A DNA stretch of 64,000 nucleotides from Gyromitra esculenta (taxonomy: Eukaryota > Ascomycota > Pezizomycetes > Pezizales > Discinaceae): NCBI GenBank assembly GCA_038503075.1, contig JBCAML010000006.1:1116001-1180000 (forward strand), read 5' to 3'. Made by a program: the position numbers and the translations under genes. The first letter of the stretch is position 1. The number at the start of each line of letters is the position of its first letter. The notes beneath the pieces are model-generated. The model saw only the letters and a program-made list of their open reading frames with translations, did not search any database and was not told the DNA's origin. Of the stretch, positions 22,302 through 33,901 are shown in pieces.

Positions 22302-23596
22302 TTGCGGAGGAAGGGCGCGGTAAATATTTACGAGTGATTTTGTATGAAGCTTTGAATAGTGGGCTAGGCGTCTTATGTAGCAACTGCTTTCGACAGGGTA
22401 TCCATATTCACCAAAATCAAAATTTTCTCGATAATCTTATTCTGATTTATGAATCGCTCATTGCATTTATTTTTGAGCGCCGCTATCTAAAGCACGTGCA
22501 TATTATTTTCAACTCCCCGGCCCTCTTGGAGAATAAGCATGAAATGATTTCAGTAGTAGAGCATTTATCTCTTATCAAACTACTACGCTTGGACAGATTG
22601 ATTCTACGGATTTCAACACGTCTGTAGTCGAAGAGCAAGAGCCAATCAGAATAACGTCATCCTCGTATTCTTCCGTTTCTCTTCTTTCCGCGCCTCAGTC
22701 TAGTAGAACACGAAGCAGGCACGTTAGCGAGCAGTCTATTTTTGGCAAGTTTGGCTTCGCAGCAGAATTATGGACGAACCCATCTCTTCTTGCAATCTCG
22801 GTAGGCCCTGGTATGGTTTAAATACTAGTTAGCCCCATCCCACAAGCAAAGCCGCCGTTTTTTGCGTCCCCACGCCACTGACAAAAACTTACTGGAAGTA
22901 ATCAGAACACAAATCCTTATCCTCCGGGTTGCGGTGAAGACACCTCAAAGACCTATTCGCTGCCTCTTGACAGGGATCAAAGTATTCACTAGAAGCTTTA
23001 CTAACTCCGAGAAAGGGTTAGCCGTCTTGTGCATCAATGAGATTACCGTACGATCGAGCTTACTTCTTGAACTTCTTATGAACCTTCGGGTCAATTGGAT
23101 CGTCGGTGTGTTCCGTTGACATGGTGGGACAGCGATGTTTGGGTGAAACGAGTAGTGGGAGTGGGTTGAAGTTGAAGTTGTGGGCCGGGTAATAACTAAG
23201 ACACGGTTCTTTCGTGCCAAGAAAGCTTGTTTCTAGTCAGGGCCGTGAGCATTCGTCTAACTAAGTTAGGGGAAGAAAAAGGATAGCTGACAGGAGCAGA
23301 CTACATGTATATGTATGTAGGATCTAGATCATGTGAGCAGATAAAAAATTCATAAAGCTCATATCATGCCCCTATCATTCCAGCTTAGGCAAAAAGGTCA
23401 CCTTTGCACTTTGAGCAATGCAGATTTTTAAATATAATAAGCTCACGTGTTGAGCTGTAATGAAAACTCTACATATTTTAGAAAGGAAGCTTCTACCCAC
23501 AAAAACAGCATACCATTGTCAAACAATTATTAAAATCATCACCATTTTATTATTACCATCTTTTCATACCAACTTTTTCATCTTACAGCATTCATC
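22302..23596. other. Intergenic, possible relics
   Basis: A 140-aa frame reads out of the right arm of the MITE to 22627, and an 85-aa frame lies at 22862-23119. Neither has a recognisable domain; both could be decayed transposon or gene remains. One TACATGTA is at 23302-23309. Confidence 0.4.
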
Positions 23597-24481
23597 ATGC
23601 GTCTCCGTAACCTTTTCAGCCAAAAGCAAAAGGTGGCTGGTAACCAAAGATGCCTCTGGCCTCTGACTCTCAGACAATCCCCAAAAGAACCACATCCTAA
23701 TGACGAACACCAGGCCCAGCAGCTACATATACGCAACTTATCACCCCCCTCAGCAATTCCGTTAGCAACCGAGACACTGTTGTTTCCAAACTCCCAACCA
23801 CAAATTATGCAGGATGTTCCTCGATCCCGCCGGAGAACCATACATACAGGAAATGAGGATCAGCTGCCCTCATTCCAAGAATTTCGCCCTGGTTTAATGA
23901 TGCAGCAACAACATCCAACCATTTCATTAAGACCTGCTTCCCGCACTCTTTGCCACTCTTACCACGGAGATCAGCCAATCACCACCAATAAATCTAACAA
24001 AATTTCTGGTTCTGCTCCCGAACCTCCTCCCCCAGATCCTAGTTATACTGGACCTGATTTGGCAGATATCCTCGCCATGATCTGCAAAATCTCTATTTTT
24101 GTCTTCAGCTTCGCTATTGGCACCTTAGTTCCAGCTGCCTGCTTTGTTATATGGATACTTATTAAAATTTCGACCTCCCTAGAAACAAGTAGCATCCTAC
24201 CACAGGAAGAAGAGAAAGAAGAAGGTGTGGTAGATGAAGAGATTGATCGGCCCCCAAATCTTCAATTAGTTCACATACCTACTGAATCTGCGCACTGGAG
24301 AGTGATGGCATGGGCTTACGAGCAAGGATTTCAGCAACTACAAACTCAGGAGCTCGTCCTTCAGAAATATCACGATCAGGTTTCAGCATGTGCTGTGGAG
24401 CCGGAGCGCGAAGGTTTGGCTCGTGGTGCTGCTCGCAAGGCTTGGGCTATACATGCTGCATGCCCTTGTTGCCATAGCTAG
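23597..24481 (+). CDS. Orphan single-pass membrane protein
   Basis: Single-exon frame of 294 aa. Residues 1-160 are polar and proline-rich (APEPPPPDPSYTGPDLADIL at the end). One clear transmembrane helix follows (about 163-189, starting ICKISIFVFSF and ending CFVIWILIKI). Next come an acidic linker (EEEKEEGVVDEE) and a soluble helical C-terminus ending in cysteines (ACPCCHS). The leader just upstream is C/T-rich with an ATG in good context (TCATCATGCG). I do not recognise a family. The base composition and lack of introns set it apart from the housekeeping genes nearby, and it lies between a MITE and the second F-box/ankyrin gene in an accessory stretch. It could be a young lineage-specific gene. 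Confidence 0.5.
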   Translation: MRLRNLFSQKQKVAGNQRCLWPLTLRQSPKEPHPNDEHQAQQLHIRNLSPPSAIPLATETLLFPNSQPQIMQDVPRSRRRTIHTGNEDQLPSFQEFRPGLMMQQQHPTISLRPASRTLCHSYHGDQPITTNKSNKISGSAPEPPPPDPSYTGPDLADILAMICKISIFVFSFAIGTLVPAACFVIWILIKISTSLETSSILPQEEEKEEGVVDEEIDRPPNLQLVHIPTESAHWRVMAWAYEQGFQQLQTQELVLQKYHDQVSACAVEPEREGLARGAARKAWAIHAACPCCHS

Positions 24482-24853
24482 ATCCAACAAATAATCACCT
24501 CGATACCAAAATCACGATAGGTGGTTAAATAAGCAGCTAGTGACGAATTAGAGATTGTATTCTAATACTAAGCATTAAGGTTTTATCTTAATGATCTTAA
24601 ACTGTATAAGTTTAGAGCTTGGCTTCTCAAGTTAATTATGAGTCGTTCACCGAATGGCTTGCTGAGAGTTCGAGTCGTTTGACTCAGATAGTGAGTAGAT
24701 TTGATCTGACGGCCTACTTAACGTATAGGCGTCGAAGATGTGATTAAACCCTTGCATGTACAGACTAGTCGAGATCATGATTATTTAATTTCTACTCGCT
24801 TTCTACCTTCCTTAAATTCTTGCTACCCTGACTAAACCCATTCGTTACAGCAG
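24482..24853. other. Intergenic between convergent genes
   Basis: 372 bp of AT-rich sequence between two convergent stop codons; presumably both 3' UTRs. Nothing else recognised. Confidence 0.5.
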
Positions 24854-25609
24854 TTACACATTTTCAGATGCAGCCTTAAGCAACTCGGCCACTCTGCAAT
24901 AGTTCATTTGTTCAGCAAACTGGTAGGGAGTCATCCCAGCATTCGAGCGAATTGAGGCATCAGCTCCATTTCGCAAAAGGTTGATTACATGTTCTATCAA
25001 AGGTCCCGGACGGAAACCCCCTTGCGCCGCACCGTAAAGCGCCGTTTTGCCATCTCGATTCCGCATATTAACATCTACACCATTCTTTAGGAGAAAATTG
25101 ACCATCGATGGCGAACCCCCCAGCACCGCCCGATAAAGCACCGTATATCCCTCTCCGTCTAATGTATTGGGGCAAGCTCCCTTCTCGATAAATAATTTCA
25201 TTGTCTCCTCGCAGCCAATACCCGCCACCCGGTGAAGGGATTCTCCTCCGTCCCTTGAGTCGACAAAAGTATTTGCTCCCAAATCCACCAGCAGCCGCCG
25301 TACCCTGAAATCGACTCCCCTGTTTATCGAGTGATACAGTGCCGGTTGTCCACATATTTTGTCCAGAGTATTGACATCGACACCTTTTTTCAGAACCAGA
25401 AACTTAATGAGTTCTTCATGGCCTTTCACTGTTGCCCAGATAAGTGTGTTTAGGCCGTTTCCATCCAGAACGGCGAGATTATGAAGGTGCGGTGTCAGAA
25501 GGAATGCGAGACGGCGGTTGGTCAAGAGGAATGAGGAAACGTCTTTAGTCCGTTTGAGGTTTTCAGCAATGATGAGAATCACTTCGTTGGGAAGACTGAG
25601 GAGCGGCAT
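24854..25609 (-). CDS. F-box/ankyrin-repeat protein, shorter paralogue
   Basis: Single exon, 251 aa. It starts MPLLSLPNEVILIIAENL with a TNRRLAFLLTPHLHNLA segment, nearly the same plan as the F-box/ankyrin protein at 1721-2893. The ankyrin part covers about residues 48-250 in six repeats, seen as NTLIWATVKGH, GQPALYHSI, GESLHRVA, GYTVLYRAV, GKTALYGAAQGG and GMTPYQFAE. Several repeats have atypical residues, so the array is degenerate but open. It is 139 residues shorter than its paralogue. Expected role is as an F-box adaptor or scaffold; partners are unknown. Same strand as the first copy but 22 kb away, so this is a dispersed rather than tandem pair. Confidence 0.85.
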   Translation of the reverse strand: MPLLSLPNEVILIIAENLKRTKDVSSFLLTNRRLAFLLTPHLHNLAVLDGNGLNTLIWATVKGHEELIKFLVLKKGVDVNTLDKICGQPALYHSINRGVDFRVRRLLVDLGANTFVDSRDGGESLHRVAGIGCEETMKLFIEKGACPNTLDGEGYTVLYRAVLGGSPSMVNFLLKNGVDVNMRNRDGKTALYGAAQGGFRPGPLIEHVINLLRNGADASIRSNAGMTPYQFAEQMNYCRVAELLKAASENV

Positions 25610-26340
25610 AGCGCGGCTAATTGATAAAACTCCCTTGAAGAGAAACGGCCACCAACGCTAGGCCATGTGTATCGATTGTTGGATGTCGTTGAGAGCTGTC
25701 AAGCTACAAGCAGGGTAACTCGCTCGTTTCATCACATACTATCACTCGCTTATTTTGTCAAGTCTTGCTTGGTATTCTATATACTTAGACAGCCGCTAAG
25801 CTCAGTGAGCTACATGTATATCCCCGAGCGCAACAATAACCCACCAATTAAAATATATACTTTTAATACACACAATTCACTACACTCATCAACGCTAACT
25901 CTTTTACCAAAATCGCTCGCTTCTTATTCCACTCTAGGGAATACAGGATAGACTTTCCTAAGAGTTCCAAATCTTGGCTCACTAATTAGCTAGCATACTA
26001 TTAGCCAACTCGGTATAGAAAAGGTGACGGCTAATTTCAGATTTTCAGGTTTTCGCGCTTAGCCCTGGAGTAAACTTTAGGGTATTATGAAATAACTGGT
26101 GGTGGCAACAAGTGAATAAACTGAGATTTAGATCAGGTAAAAGGCTTACTGAGACGAGAGCCCTGTGTTAGCGCAACAGTAAGTACACGTACATGTAGTC
26201 ACTACTACAACCTAAAAGGTTTTTTTTCCATTCAATACACGAACACTTGGAGAAACAAAGACTCTAGATAACTATGTTGAAAGGCATGCTTGACATGAAG
26301 AGTTTAATGAAATGTATTATCAATAGTCTAAAAAAGGAAG
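25610..26340. other. Intergenic, AT-rich
   Basis: Upstream of the second F-box/ankyrin gene. Contains two TACATGTA copies (25811-25818, 26190-26197). No gene recognised. Confidence 0.5.
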
Positions 26341-26508
26341 TGCCGTATTTACTCAAAAAATCGGGTAGCGTGTTCATCTTGCCACTAACCCGTGAAGGAA
26401 TTTGCCAGAGATCAAGTAACATGTCTAAGCCGATTTCAGGTCGTTCCTAAACTAGTTTAGGTTAGATTCAGGAAAGTGCGCTACCCAAATTTTCGAGTAA
26501 ATACGGTA
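26341..26508. mobile_element. MITE-like element with 30-bp TIRs
   Basis: 168 bp including border dinucleotides. Left arm 26341-26370 and right arm 26479-26508 are inverted copies, 26 of 30 identical, reading CCGTATTTACTC then GGGTAGCG. The right end is TA; the left end is TG, most easily read as a mutated TA. No coding content. The arm sequence differs from the element at 22031-22299, so this is a separate family. Confidence 0.75.
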
Positions 26509-27328
26509 GAGCAAAGCGAGCAACGTATGTACGAAGATACCATTAGCGTCTTATTTGATCCGGCTAACAAACTTATCCCGTTCGCGAAAGCTCATTCTCG
26601 ACAAAACAAAAGTCCATTTCTTAGTTCAACGGCTTAAAAATGGTGAGAAACGTCTACAAAAACTCCAATAGAAGGTATAATAGATTTTCCTCAGGACATG
26701 CCCTGGAAATAACAAGCAAAAAGAAATGGAACAATAAGTTACCAAATAAATAAGCAAAGATATACCAACTACCAATCCCTTCCTGATTATCCGTCACAAA
26801 AACGAAGGCCCCAAGAGGGCTGCTTCTATGAGAAGCACTCATCCAACTTCTCCACCATTCACTGTCTCCCGTCCCCACGCACAGTGCAAAGCGACCCCTG
26901 GCCAGGATTTGGGACGAGCTTTATATGCAGCGTGCTGCAGGGTCTGGCGACGTCGAGAGTGGCCGAAACCCAAACCACTACACACCCATCCTAGCCACCT
27001 TAAATTTCCCAGGTCATCAACCTACTCATAAATGACGTCAGTTATTTGGTTTAGAGCTAGATCCGGGAAAGGTCCTCACCAAGAGTCTCAAATAACTAAA
27101 TTGAAGGAGACTATAGGAAGCAACTGTGGAGCCCACAGCGATTATGTGGCGGCGGAAGGGCTGCTTTAGTCAAAAGCTTCAGCACCACGTCAAGGTAGTA
27201 ACCCATGCTAGGGACTCTGCGGTATCAATTCATTAGCCAATTGTAGGAGGAGTCTGGAAAGCAGCCAAGGTCTAACTTACTCATGTTTCGGGCCACACTC
27301 ACCACCCACGATCCACGTAACTAGGCTA
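26509..27328. other. Intergenic
   Basis: About 800 bp with no recognisable gene or repeat. Short frames on both strands lack domains. Confidence 0.5.
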
Positions 27329-27685
27329 TCAGGCAGAGGGGGGTAGGAGAGAGATGACCCCCTTCACCAACGCTCTAAATGCTACCTCGAGGGTCTCGGT
27401 GAAGGCTTGGTGCCTTTTTGTCGCCTCGTCGACATCCTCGCTTACTTTGCCACGAGTGTATGTAGCCGTTACCGTCTTCCTCTGCCAAATTGCTTGCAGA
27501 AGGTTATCAAGAACGAAGAGAGGAATCTCAATCCCAGATGCCGAGACCGCCAGTGCAGCGGCCCTGATCTGAGATAAAGTGGCCCTCCCATTGAACTCGA
27601 TAGTCCTTGAGTGTTCGAAAATCCACGCAAGGGCTGCATCACCGTGCTGGTGATAGCTTTGAACTTGCAAATACCTATCAAGCAT
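27329..27685 (-). pseudogene. Short DUF6604-like ORF, probably truncated
   Basis: 118-aa open frame. The pattern MLDRYLQVQSYHQHGDAALAWI, then IRAAALAVSASGIEIPLFVLDNLLQAIWQRK, then HQAFTETLEVAFRALV resembles the fungal DUF6604 domain as I remember it (Y-x-x-Y-K-x-D-T-x-x-x-x-W, P-x-x-V-L-x-x-L-x-x-A-I-x-x-R, H-x-x-F-x-x-x-L). That domain is usually about 200-250 aa at the start of much larger proteins. Here the frame ends after about 115 residues, so it is likely a truncated relic, or one exon of a gene I could not assemble. No ATPase or repeat region follows. Confidence 0.4.
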
Positions 27686-27718
27686 CTTGCAATAGGCTTT
27701 GCTTTACGTGAGGCAAAT

Positions 27719-27818
27719 GCAGATGAGAGGAGGGTGATGCAGATGAAAAGAGGATGATGCCAGATGCAGATGGTAGGGGAAGGCAGATGAGGTGGGGAAG
27801 GCAGATGAGAGGGGAGAA
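27719..27818 (-). repeat. Degenerate GCAGATG-based repeat
   Basis: Five GCAGATG cores in about 100 bp (near 27719, 27737, 27755, 27783, 27801) separated by purine-rich spacers such as AGGGGAAG. It is on the upstream side of the DUF6604-like ORF. Imperfect minisatellite; strong purine strand bias. Confidence 0.65.
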
Positions 27819-30800
27819 GCAAGCGGTGCTCTGGGGGGTATAGATCATATTGAAATTGAAATCATCCGTGTGACTTCTTAACTGATCGTGAAGCTAAAGA
27901 TCCATAGAACTTTAACTGCGAGCTAAATCTCGCACCCCCCAAGGTCCTACTAGGTGGCTTAAAAAAGTATAGCAATTCAAAAGGAGGAGCCGAAAGCACC
28001 CGTCCTCTTGAAGATTTACCACTCATCTAGTACAGATTAACAAGCTGGTCTACTTTCAGTTCTCTTCTAGAACCCTTGTTGTAAGCTTGCGTTTCCTATT
28101 GACAATTGATGCCCAGCCTAAACCCAAACATATAAAAGTTAGACCAAGCAGATTTCTAATAAAACTACATCAGGTTTGACTCACTACATCATTGTTGTTA
28201 TTACCAGTCGTTTGTCGAGACGACGACAGTAACTGGGTTGCGTTTAAAATAACGCGAGTTAAATGTCATCCCTAGCTCGCATAATTAGTTGTCAACGGCC
28301 GCAAATATCCGAGCACTGTAATAATCAAGTACTCTATATTCGGTTGAATATCAAATCGGGATCCTCGGGAAGAACTGAAGCTTGGTTAGTCGCTAAATAT
28401 ATGCCCACAATGCGAGCACGAGATAACTCGGGAAACTATAGCCACCACTCGAATTTAACCTCAGTTATTATTGTTAGGGGAGTATCAGGTTATTCAGCTC
28501 CTCCCCGTTCAGAGTAGCGGTTGCTAGCTAGCGGGGCAGTCCTTCTACCCGTAGGTTTAGCCTCGGATGGGACTATAGCGAGTCTGTCAAGAACTGCGGT
28601 CTGCTGCCATCCCCGCCGGGGGCGGCGTGTGGCAGGCCCATGTGAGGCCTCGAAGGGCCACGGGCAAGTACCACAAATCACGAGTATAAAAGTTACTTTT
28701 AACATCGATCAGCGCCATAAAGGACGTTCCCCCGCCGAACCCTGTATCCCGCCGTTCTGAGATTTGGAGCCCCGAACGGACTACGGTTTATCCCTTCATC
28801 TGGTGATGCGGACACATAAATTTCGCGGCAGCGCGAGTATGCCAAACTTGAGCTAATGCCACAACTTCTTTTGATAGGGCTATCTATCCACATGTCTCAC
28901 CAGACTAAGGGATAATCCATCCGGTCTTGGGAGTGTCGTCGGTGATTATGACCGCAGGACCCCCGCAGTCCGCCCCGAGTCATTGTCAAAACACAACATA
29001 TTTATTACCCAAATATGCACTCGCAACAAGCATAAAGAACCCGAAATTGACTTTTGCTGGTAGTAAATTTTGATTCGTCTTAATTCAGCACATCCGCGGC
29101 TTGGTAGGTTGGTTCCCACATGAGTTTTCTAGTTCTTTATGCCGTTGCGAGTATTCGGCAGCTTCTGGCTTTGCATTTTCTAAATCAGACATGCCCAATT
29201 AGCTTTTTTCGCCCGGTTCGGCTAGGTGCATATAGCTAGAGTTAATAAGCGGTTTGATGGCAGAAGGAGAATAAGTGTTCTCAACTCGCTTTTTGTTTTT
29301 TTGTGTCGTTTTTTCATTTCTTGAGGTTTGGGGCATGACGTGGATCTCCAATCAGCGAGTCACCTGGACCCAGGCCGGTTGTTGTGCAGTTAGACCTCAC
29401 TTGGGTCTACTGCCTCGCATCAACCCACCCCACCCAGCTCCCCCATATCTCTTGACGCACTTGGTCTCCGCTACGCACCCGATCCGTCTCCATATTCCAT
29501 CACAGCCTGGCAGTGGCATCGGTTCCAATATCCCAGATGATGCAACAACTATTGCAGCTGTCGAATCAACTAGAATGCCAACAAAAAAAAACCAAGCCAA
29601 AGCAATGACCTGTGTGAAACGCGACCGATCGATACATTCCCCCACCTGTTGTTAAGAGGCTAATTTCCAATCATTTTATTTGAACAGAGCCGAGTTTAGA
29701 TTTATCGTACGTCAATAACTGCAGATCTAAGAGTCAGCGAGGTGATCGACAGAACATAACTATGAAACTTGAAACAAGGAGAAAAACAGGAATAGAAAAG
29801 AAAAGAATGAAGAAAAAAAGAAATAAGAAATAAGAATGAGGACACAGTGGACCTAGAAGCCCAACGACTCTGAGAATGGTGGGCGGACGGTATACTTTAT
29901 ACGCCCTCCAGAAAGTTTCAGGCAACCCACTTCAGTGCCCGCTTACGGTAAATCGCCCACAATCTGCACACGGGCCGTGATCTCTCCCGTCATGATAAGG
30001 AAGATTCAGATCACAACGGTTCTTTTATCAACGAAGTTATCTTTCCGACCAATTATGAGTGATATTTCATGATGATCACATCTAATAGACAATGCATAAA
30101 TCACAACATTACTGCCCCGGGTCCTAATATTCGAGGACCCGGTCTAAGGCCTTGGCAAAGATTCATCGCTAATGCTAACAGCAAGTGGTGGGCAGAGTCG
30201 CCGAAGTGACCTGGAGAAAAGCAAAGCTCCTGTATGCACCATGCGTTTATTCCCAAACCCCTCACACACCCAAAAGTTAGGCACACCAAAATCCCCGAGG
30301 TGTCAAAAGTTTGATCAGAAAAGGTGGAGTAAATCGATTTCCCTCAGCTAAGACTTTAAAACTACAAAACATGCAACATACACCAAAGAATGCAAAAATA
30401 AAAAAAGAACGCAAAAGAACCAAAGTTGAAAAGTAAAAAACGAAAAAAACGAAAAGAGGAAGAAACTTACACAAAAAATTGTTCAACATCCCATTGCCCT
30501 GTGCCTGATGAACCAAACCGATTCGGGGCCTCCCCAATAATGCTAGGACCCAGTGATTACCTCAGATTTTATTTTATCATAATACTTTACGTGCTGAGGC
30601 ATAATTTTAAAACCACTGTGCCACAGCTTAGTTGGGAAGGTCCCGAATCTGTATTTTTCGCCAGACAAAGGGGTGTCATCGTGAGGGTTCCATCGCTAAA
30701 GCGACTCAGGTACCCAAACGACTTCAGTAATACTTATCTTTTTTTCTAAAAAACGAAAGAAAAAGAAAGAAAGAAATCGGGTTAGCATTGTATTCGAATA

Positions 30801-32431
30801 AACAAACAAATAAAACTGACTAAAGAGGGGGGGGGGGGGAGGGAAAGGAGGAAGGAGGAAGGGAGTCAACTAACTTTTTATTTTTTTTTGGACTTTTTAT
30901 TTTTTTATTTCTCAGGTGGGGTGCCGTCGGTAGCGAAAAAAAAGATTTTGCCCCGGGGCGGGTCTCCTTCGAACGAAGGGAGCCATAAGTAATTTGGATA
31001 TAGCAATAAAGTTGAACCCCCCCCCCGGAAAAGGAGGAGGAAGCAACTATTCGCGTGGCTGCATCATCAAACAATGCGGACCTATACGTTTTTTTTTAAA
31101 AAAAATTGTAATAACGGTCTGCAAGGTTGACGTGCGTTGGCGGTGTCTGTAATGTTTTAGGAGCCAGGAAATAAACGCCACAAGAAGCGGCTCGGATTAG
31201 ATCGTGGTCATAGCTGTTTTTTTGGCCAAGAAGGCCGAATATTGTTTTTTTCGGTTCGGTTTTTTGTGGGACCCGGAAGGGTCCCACGATTGTGTTGTGT
31301 TCTTCGGTGCTCCATTAAAGGAGACGTAATCGCGCCCGAGGCTGAAGATAAGGATGAGCTTGTCAGTAAGGTGATCAGAAGGGAGTGAACGACAATCAAC
31401 AGCAGACAGCACAATAGAGAGAGAACAGAGCAGTAAACAGATAACGAAGCAAGAACCAAAGAAAAATACAAGAACTAAAAGATATATATATATAAATAAA
31501 ACTGAGACAAAAACCGAAAGACGGTAAACAAACTGCCCATAAATGTGTAGGGAAGAGGCCCATGAAGAGCAAGTAGAGGTGGGGAAGCCAGTTTTATAAT
31601 CGAATCCATCAGGCAGCAACCTCTTGCCATGGTGGCACCAACAGTATCGAATCGGGAACGGGTAGAAACGTCCGGAAATCGTATTGCTCCGGCTTGAGAA
31701 GGGATTATGTGTATGTAGGCAGACCGAACGAGTAGCATTGACTTTCCTGCAAGGCCTGACTCGTGAAGAGGAGAGTTATGATTTGCGAGGCTTTGATTCG
31801 AGATACGTAGCCTCCTGCACGATTGATGTAAACAACGCGTATTTTTTGGTGGGGCGCTCGGTCCGATATAGGTCTCTATATCATCACTTGATATTGCATT
31901 GCATGCTGAGTCGACAACCATGCTGTGTGATGGTATTTCTCTCTCGGTAATAGCGCTTGCTCGCCCACATAACCGCAAGCACGAACAACAAGATATGCGG
32001 CACAGCCGACAGAAACTTGATGTTGAGCATCATGAATAAAACCCAGACCAGTGCGGGACCTTGCCTTCCCATTGATAGTAAGCAGCCAGCCAGTCAGGAA
32101 AACCATTCTTAGTAGCCTCATCATGCATCCGCTCCCGTAGCGAATCTAAACCCAAGGGTGGGAGGAAAAGAAGAAAAAGCAGAAAATAAGTATTATGACA
32201 TGAAAGAAGGAAAGTAAAATCTACATGTACGCAGTCCCCCCTACCCCAATTCCATCTCATGTCTGCCTCATGTCATCATATCATCCCAATATCTAACTCA
32301 ATCTCACCCTAGATCCCGCAGGCCTCCCCAAAAAATACCTCTCTCTTTTTTTCACCCCACCTTTTTCGGCAGGAAATGATAACGATAACGACATAACGCC
32401 AACCGTATAAATCAATCGCACGGAACTACCT
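27819..32431. other. Gene-poor stretch, about 4.6 kb
   Basis: No supported gene. It includes a GC-rich patch near 28600-28650, a second copy of the 16-bp word (30057-30072), a poly-G run at about 30827-30839, poly-A/T runs near 30890-31110, and TACATGTA at 32222-32229. On the minus strand at 31884-32260 two overlapping frames look mildly protein-like, one with two hydrophobic stretches. A frameshift would be needed to join them and no family is recognised. Confidence 0.5.
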
Positions 32432-33901
32432 CTAACCCATATGCGCAAACTCGAACCAATTCGCTCTGCAATCCTCCTGATCCAACCCCGTTCCGTCGGT
32501 AAAACGTCCGGTCTGGCAGCCCTTGCATTTCGGCGATGACGGGCAATTGAAGTACGGGATATGCTGGTAACCGATATCCCGGAACCTGGTATCCGTTAGC
32601 TCAAAATTAAGGATGTCGGAAATCAAACGAGCGGGTACGTACCAATGGATCTTATTCTTGTCCTCAAACAACCCTAGTGCAATACTATGCACCGGTGCAT
32701 CTCCCCACCTCTCATAAAAAAACCCTCCCGCTCGATCCAAATGATCGAAATAGGCTTTATAGGCCTTGCCACGCCAGAAGTTCATGTCGGCAATCTCAAA
32801 GTTACTCCAGAAATGGCACGTTGAGTATCCATTCGCGTTCCGGGTGTGTTCAGGCCGATTCGACGAGTCGGTAAGCCATTTGAGGGCGTTGTTGGGGTGC
32901 AAATATTCTGGATGTTCGGCAAGGAACTCCAGGGTTTGAGGCCAAAGTGTCTCGATGGATTCGGGGGAGTCGTAGATGTTGATAACAAAACCATAAGTTT
33001 TGTCATTGTCCTCCATGTAACGGAAGACGTCGTAGTCAATGTCGCAGAAGAAGCTACAGGTGGTACAGGCGATTAGTATTGTTCGAAAATAATCTATTTT
33101 ATTTTTTCTAGGGAAAAAAGAAACCATATCTTTTTTCGGAGAAGTGCAGAAAAATGTTTAGGGGACGGATGACGTACTGAACTTTAGGCTCAACACGCCA
33201 GTACCAACGGATATCTTTCAGGGCAGGGTGTTCATAGAATTTCCCGGAGTTCCAGCGGCACATTTGATGGTAGCTCTCAAGCTTCGAGTACTGGACTTTT
33301 TTCTCGTCAAGGATTTCGGCGGACTCGGCCATGAGCTCTTTACTGATCCACGAGGGTATTTCCCAATGGCCTTTCGGAATCACCTCTAGAATTGTATTCT
33401 GTCAGTAAAGCTGCACCTCGGTGGATTGAAGTTAAATTAAATCAGGATGAACCAGAATGAATTCTCACCGTATCTCACCTCCGCCTTCGTCTCCCTTCTC
33501 GTCTTCTCCTTGAATTCTGCCGAAAACGGTTCATCGTTGAAAAAGGTCCACGGATAATTAAATTTGTGATTAAAAGTCCTCTCCAGATCCCTCATAGCAC
33601 TCAACATTCCGTCCAACTCGTTATTCCTCACTAGCGACAGCAGGGTCGCGGCAGTCCTGTTGGCTTCACCGGGAGCCCAGAGCTTCCCTGGCGGGCCTTT
33701 TTCGGGATTCAGCAATGGGTCTATGCCCTTCAACGAGCCACCTTTCTCCGGCCGCACGAATCGGCCGCCATCGCTGGGGTGGAGGAGTTTCGAAGCACCG
33801 GGGATTGTGGCGGAATAGTTGTAGAAGAGGATCAGCAGCACTGAGAGGCCAGCCAGCGAGAGAATGACCCGGACGATACCTCTCGATTGCGTGACGACCA
33901 T
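32432..33901 (-). CDS. GT15 alpha-1,2-mannosyltransferase (Kre2/Mnt1/Ktr family)
   Basis: Three exons (33901-33469, 33385-33178, 33053-32432) sum to 1263 nt, 420 aa, the usual size. It is a type II Golgi membrane enzyme that adds alpha-1,2-mannose from GDP-mannose to O- and N-linked glycans. A short cytoplasmic tail with Arg7 precedes a membrane anchor (about residues 10-29, VRVILSLAGLSVLLILFYNY). A stem follows, then the catalytic domain: PWTFFNDEPFS, the YHQMCRW(N)SG motif, WRVEPKVHFFCDIDYD (metal and nucleotide site), and CHFWSNFEIADMNFWR, which holds the conserved catalytic Glu. YQHIPYFNCPSSPKCKGC lies near the end. The splice joins restore VRYEVIPKGHW and KVHFFCD, both expected for the family. 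Which of the KRE2/KTR paralogues it matches cannot be told here. Divergent from the Myb/SANT-like gene. Confidence 0.95.

Noticed and set aside
24640..24690. tRNA-like B-box (AGTTCGAGTC)
   Set aside because: No cloverleaf, no A-box at the right distance and no acceptor stem could be drawn.
31884..32260. Two overlapping minus-strand frames, one with hydrophobic stretches
   Set aside because: Joining them needs a frameshift or a non-canonical intron, and no family is recognised.
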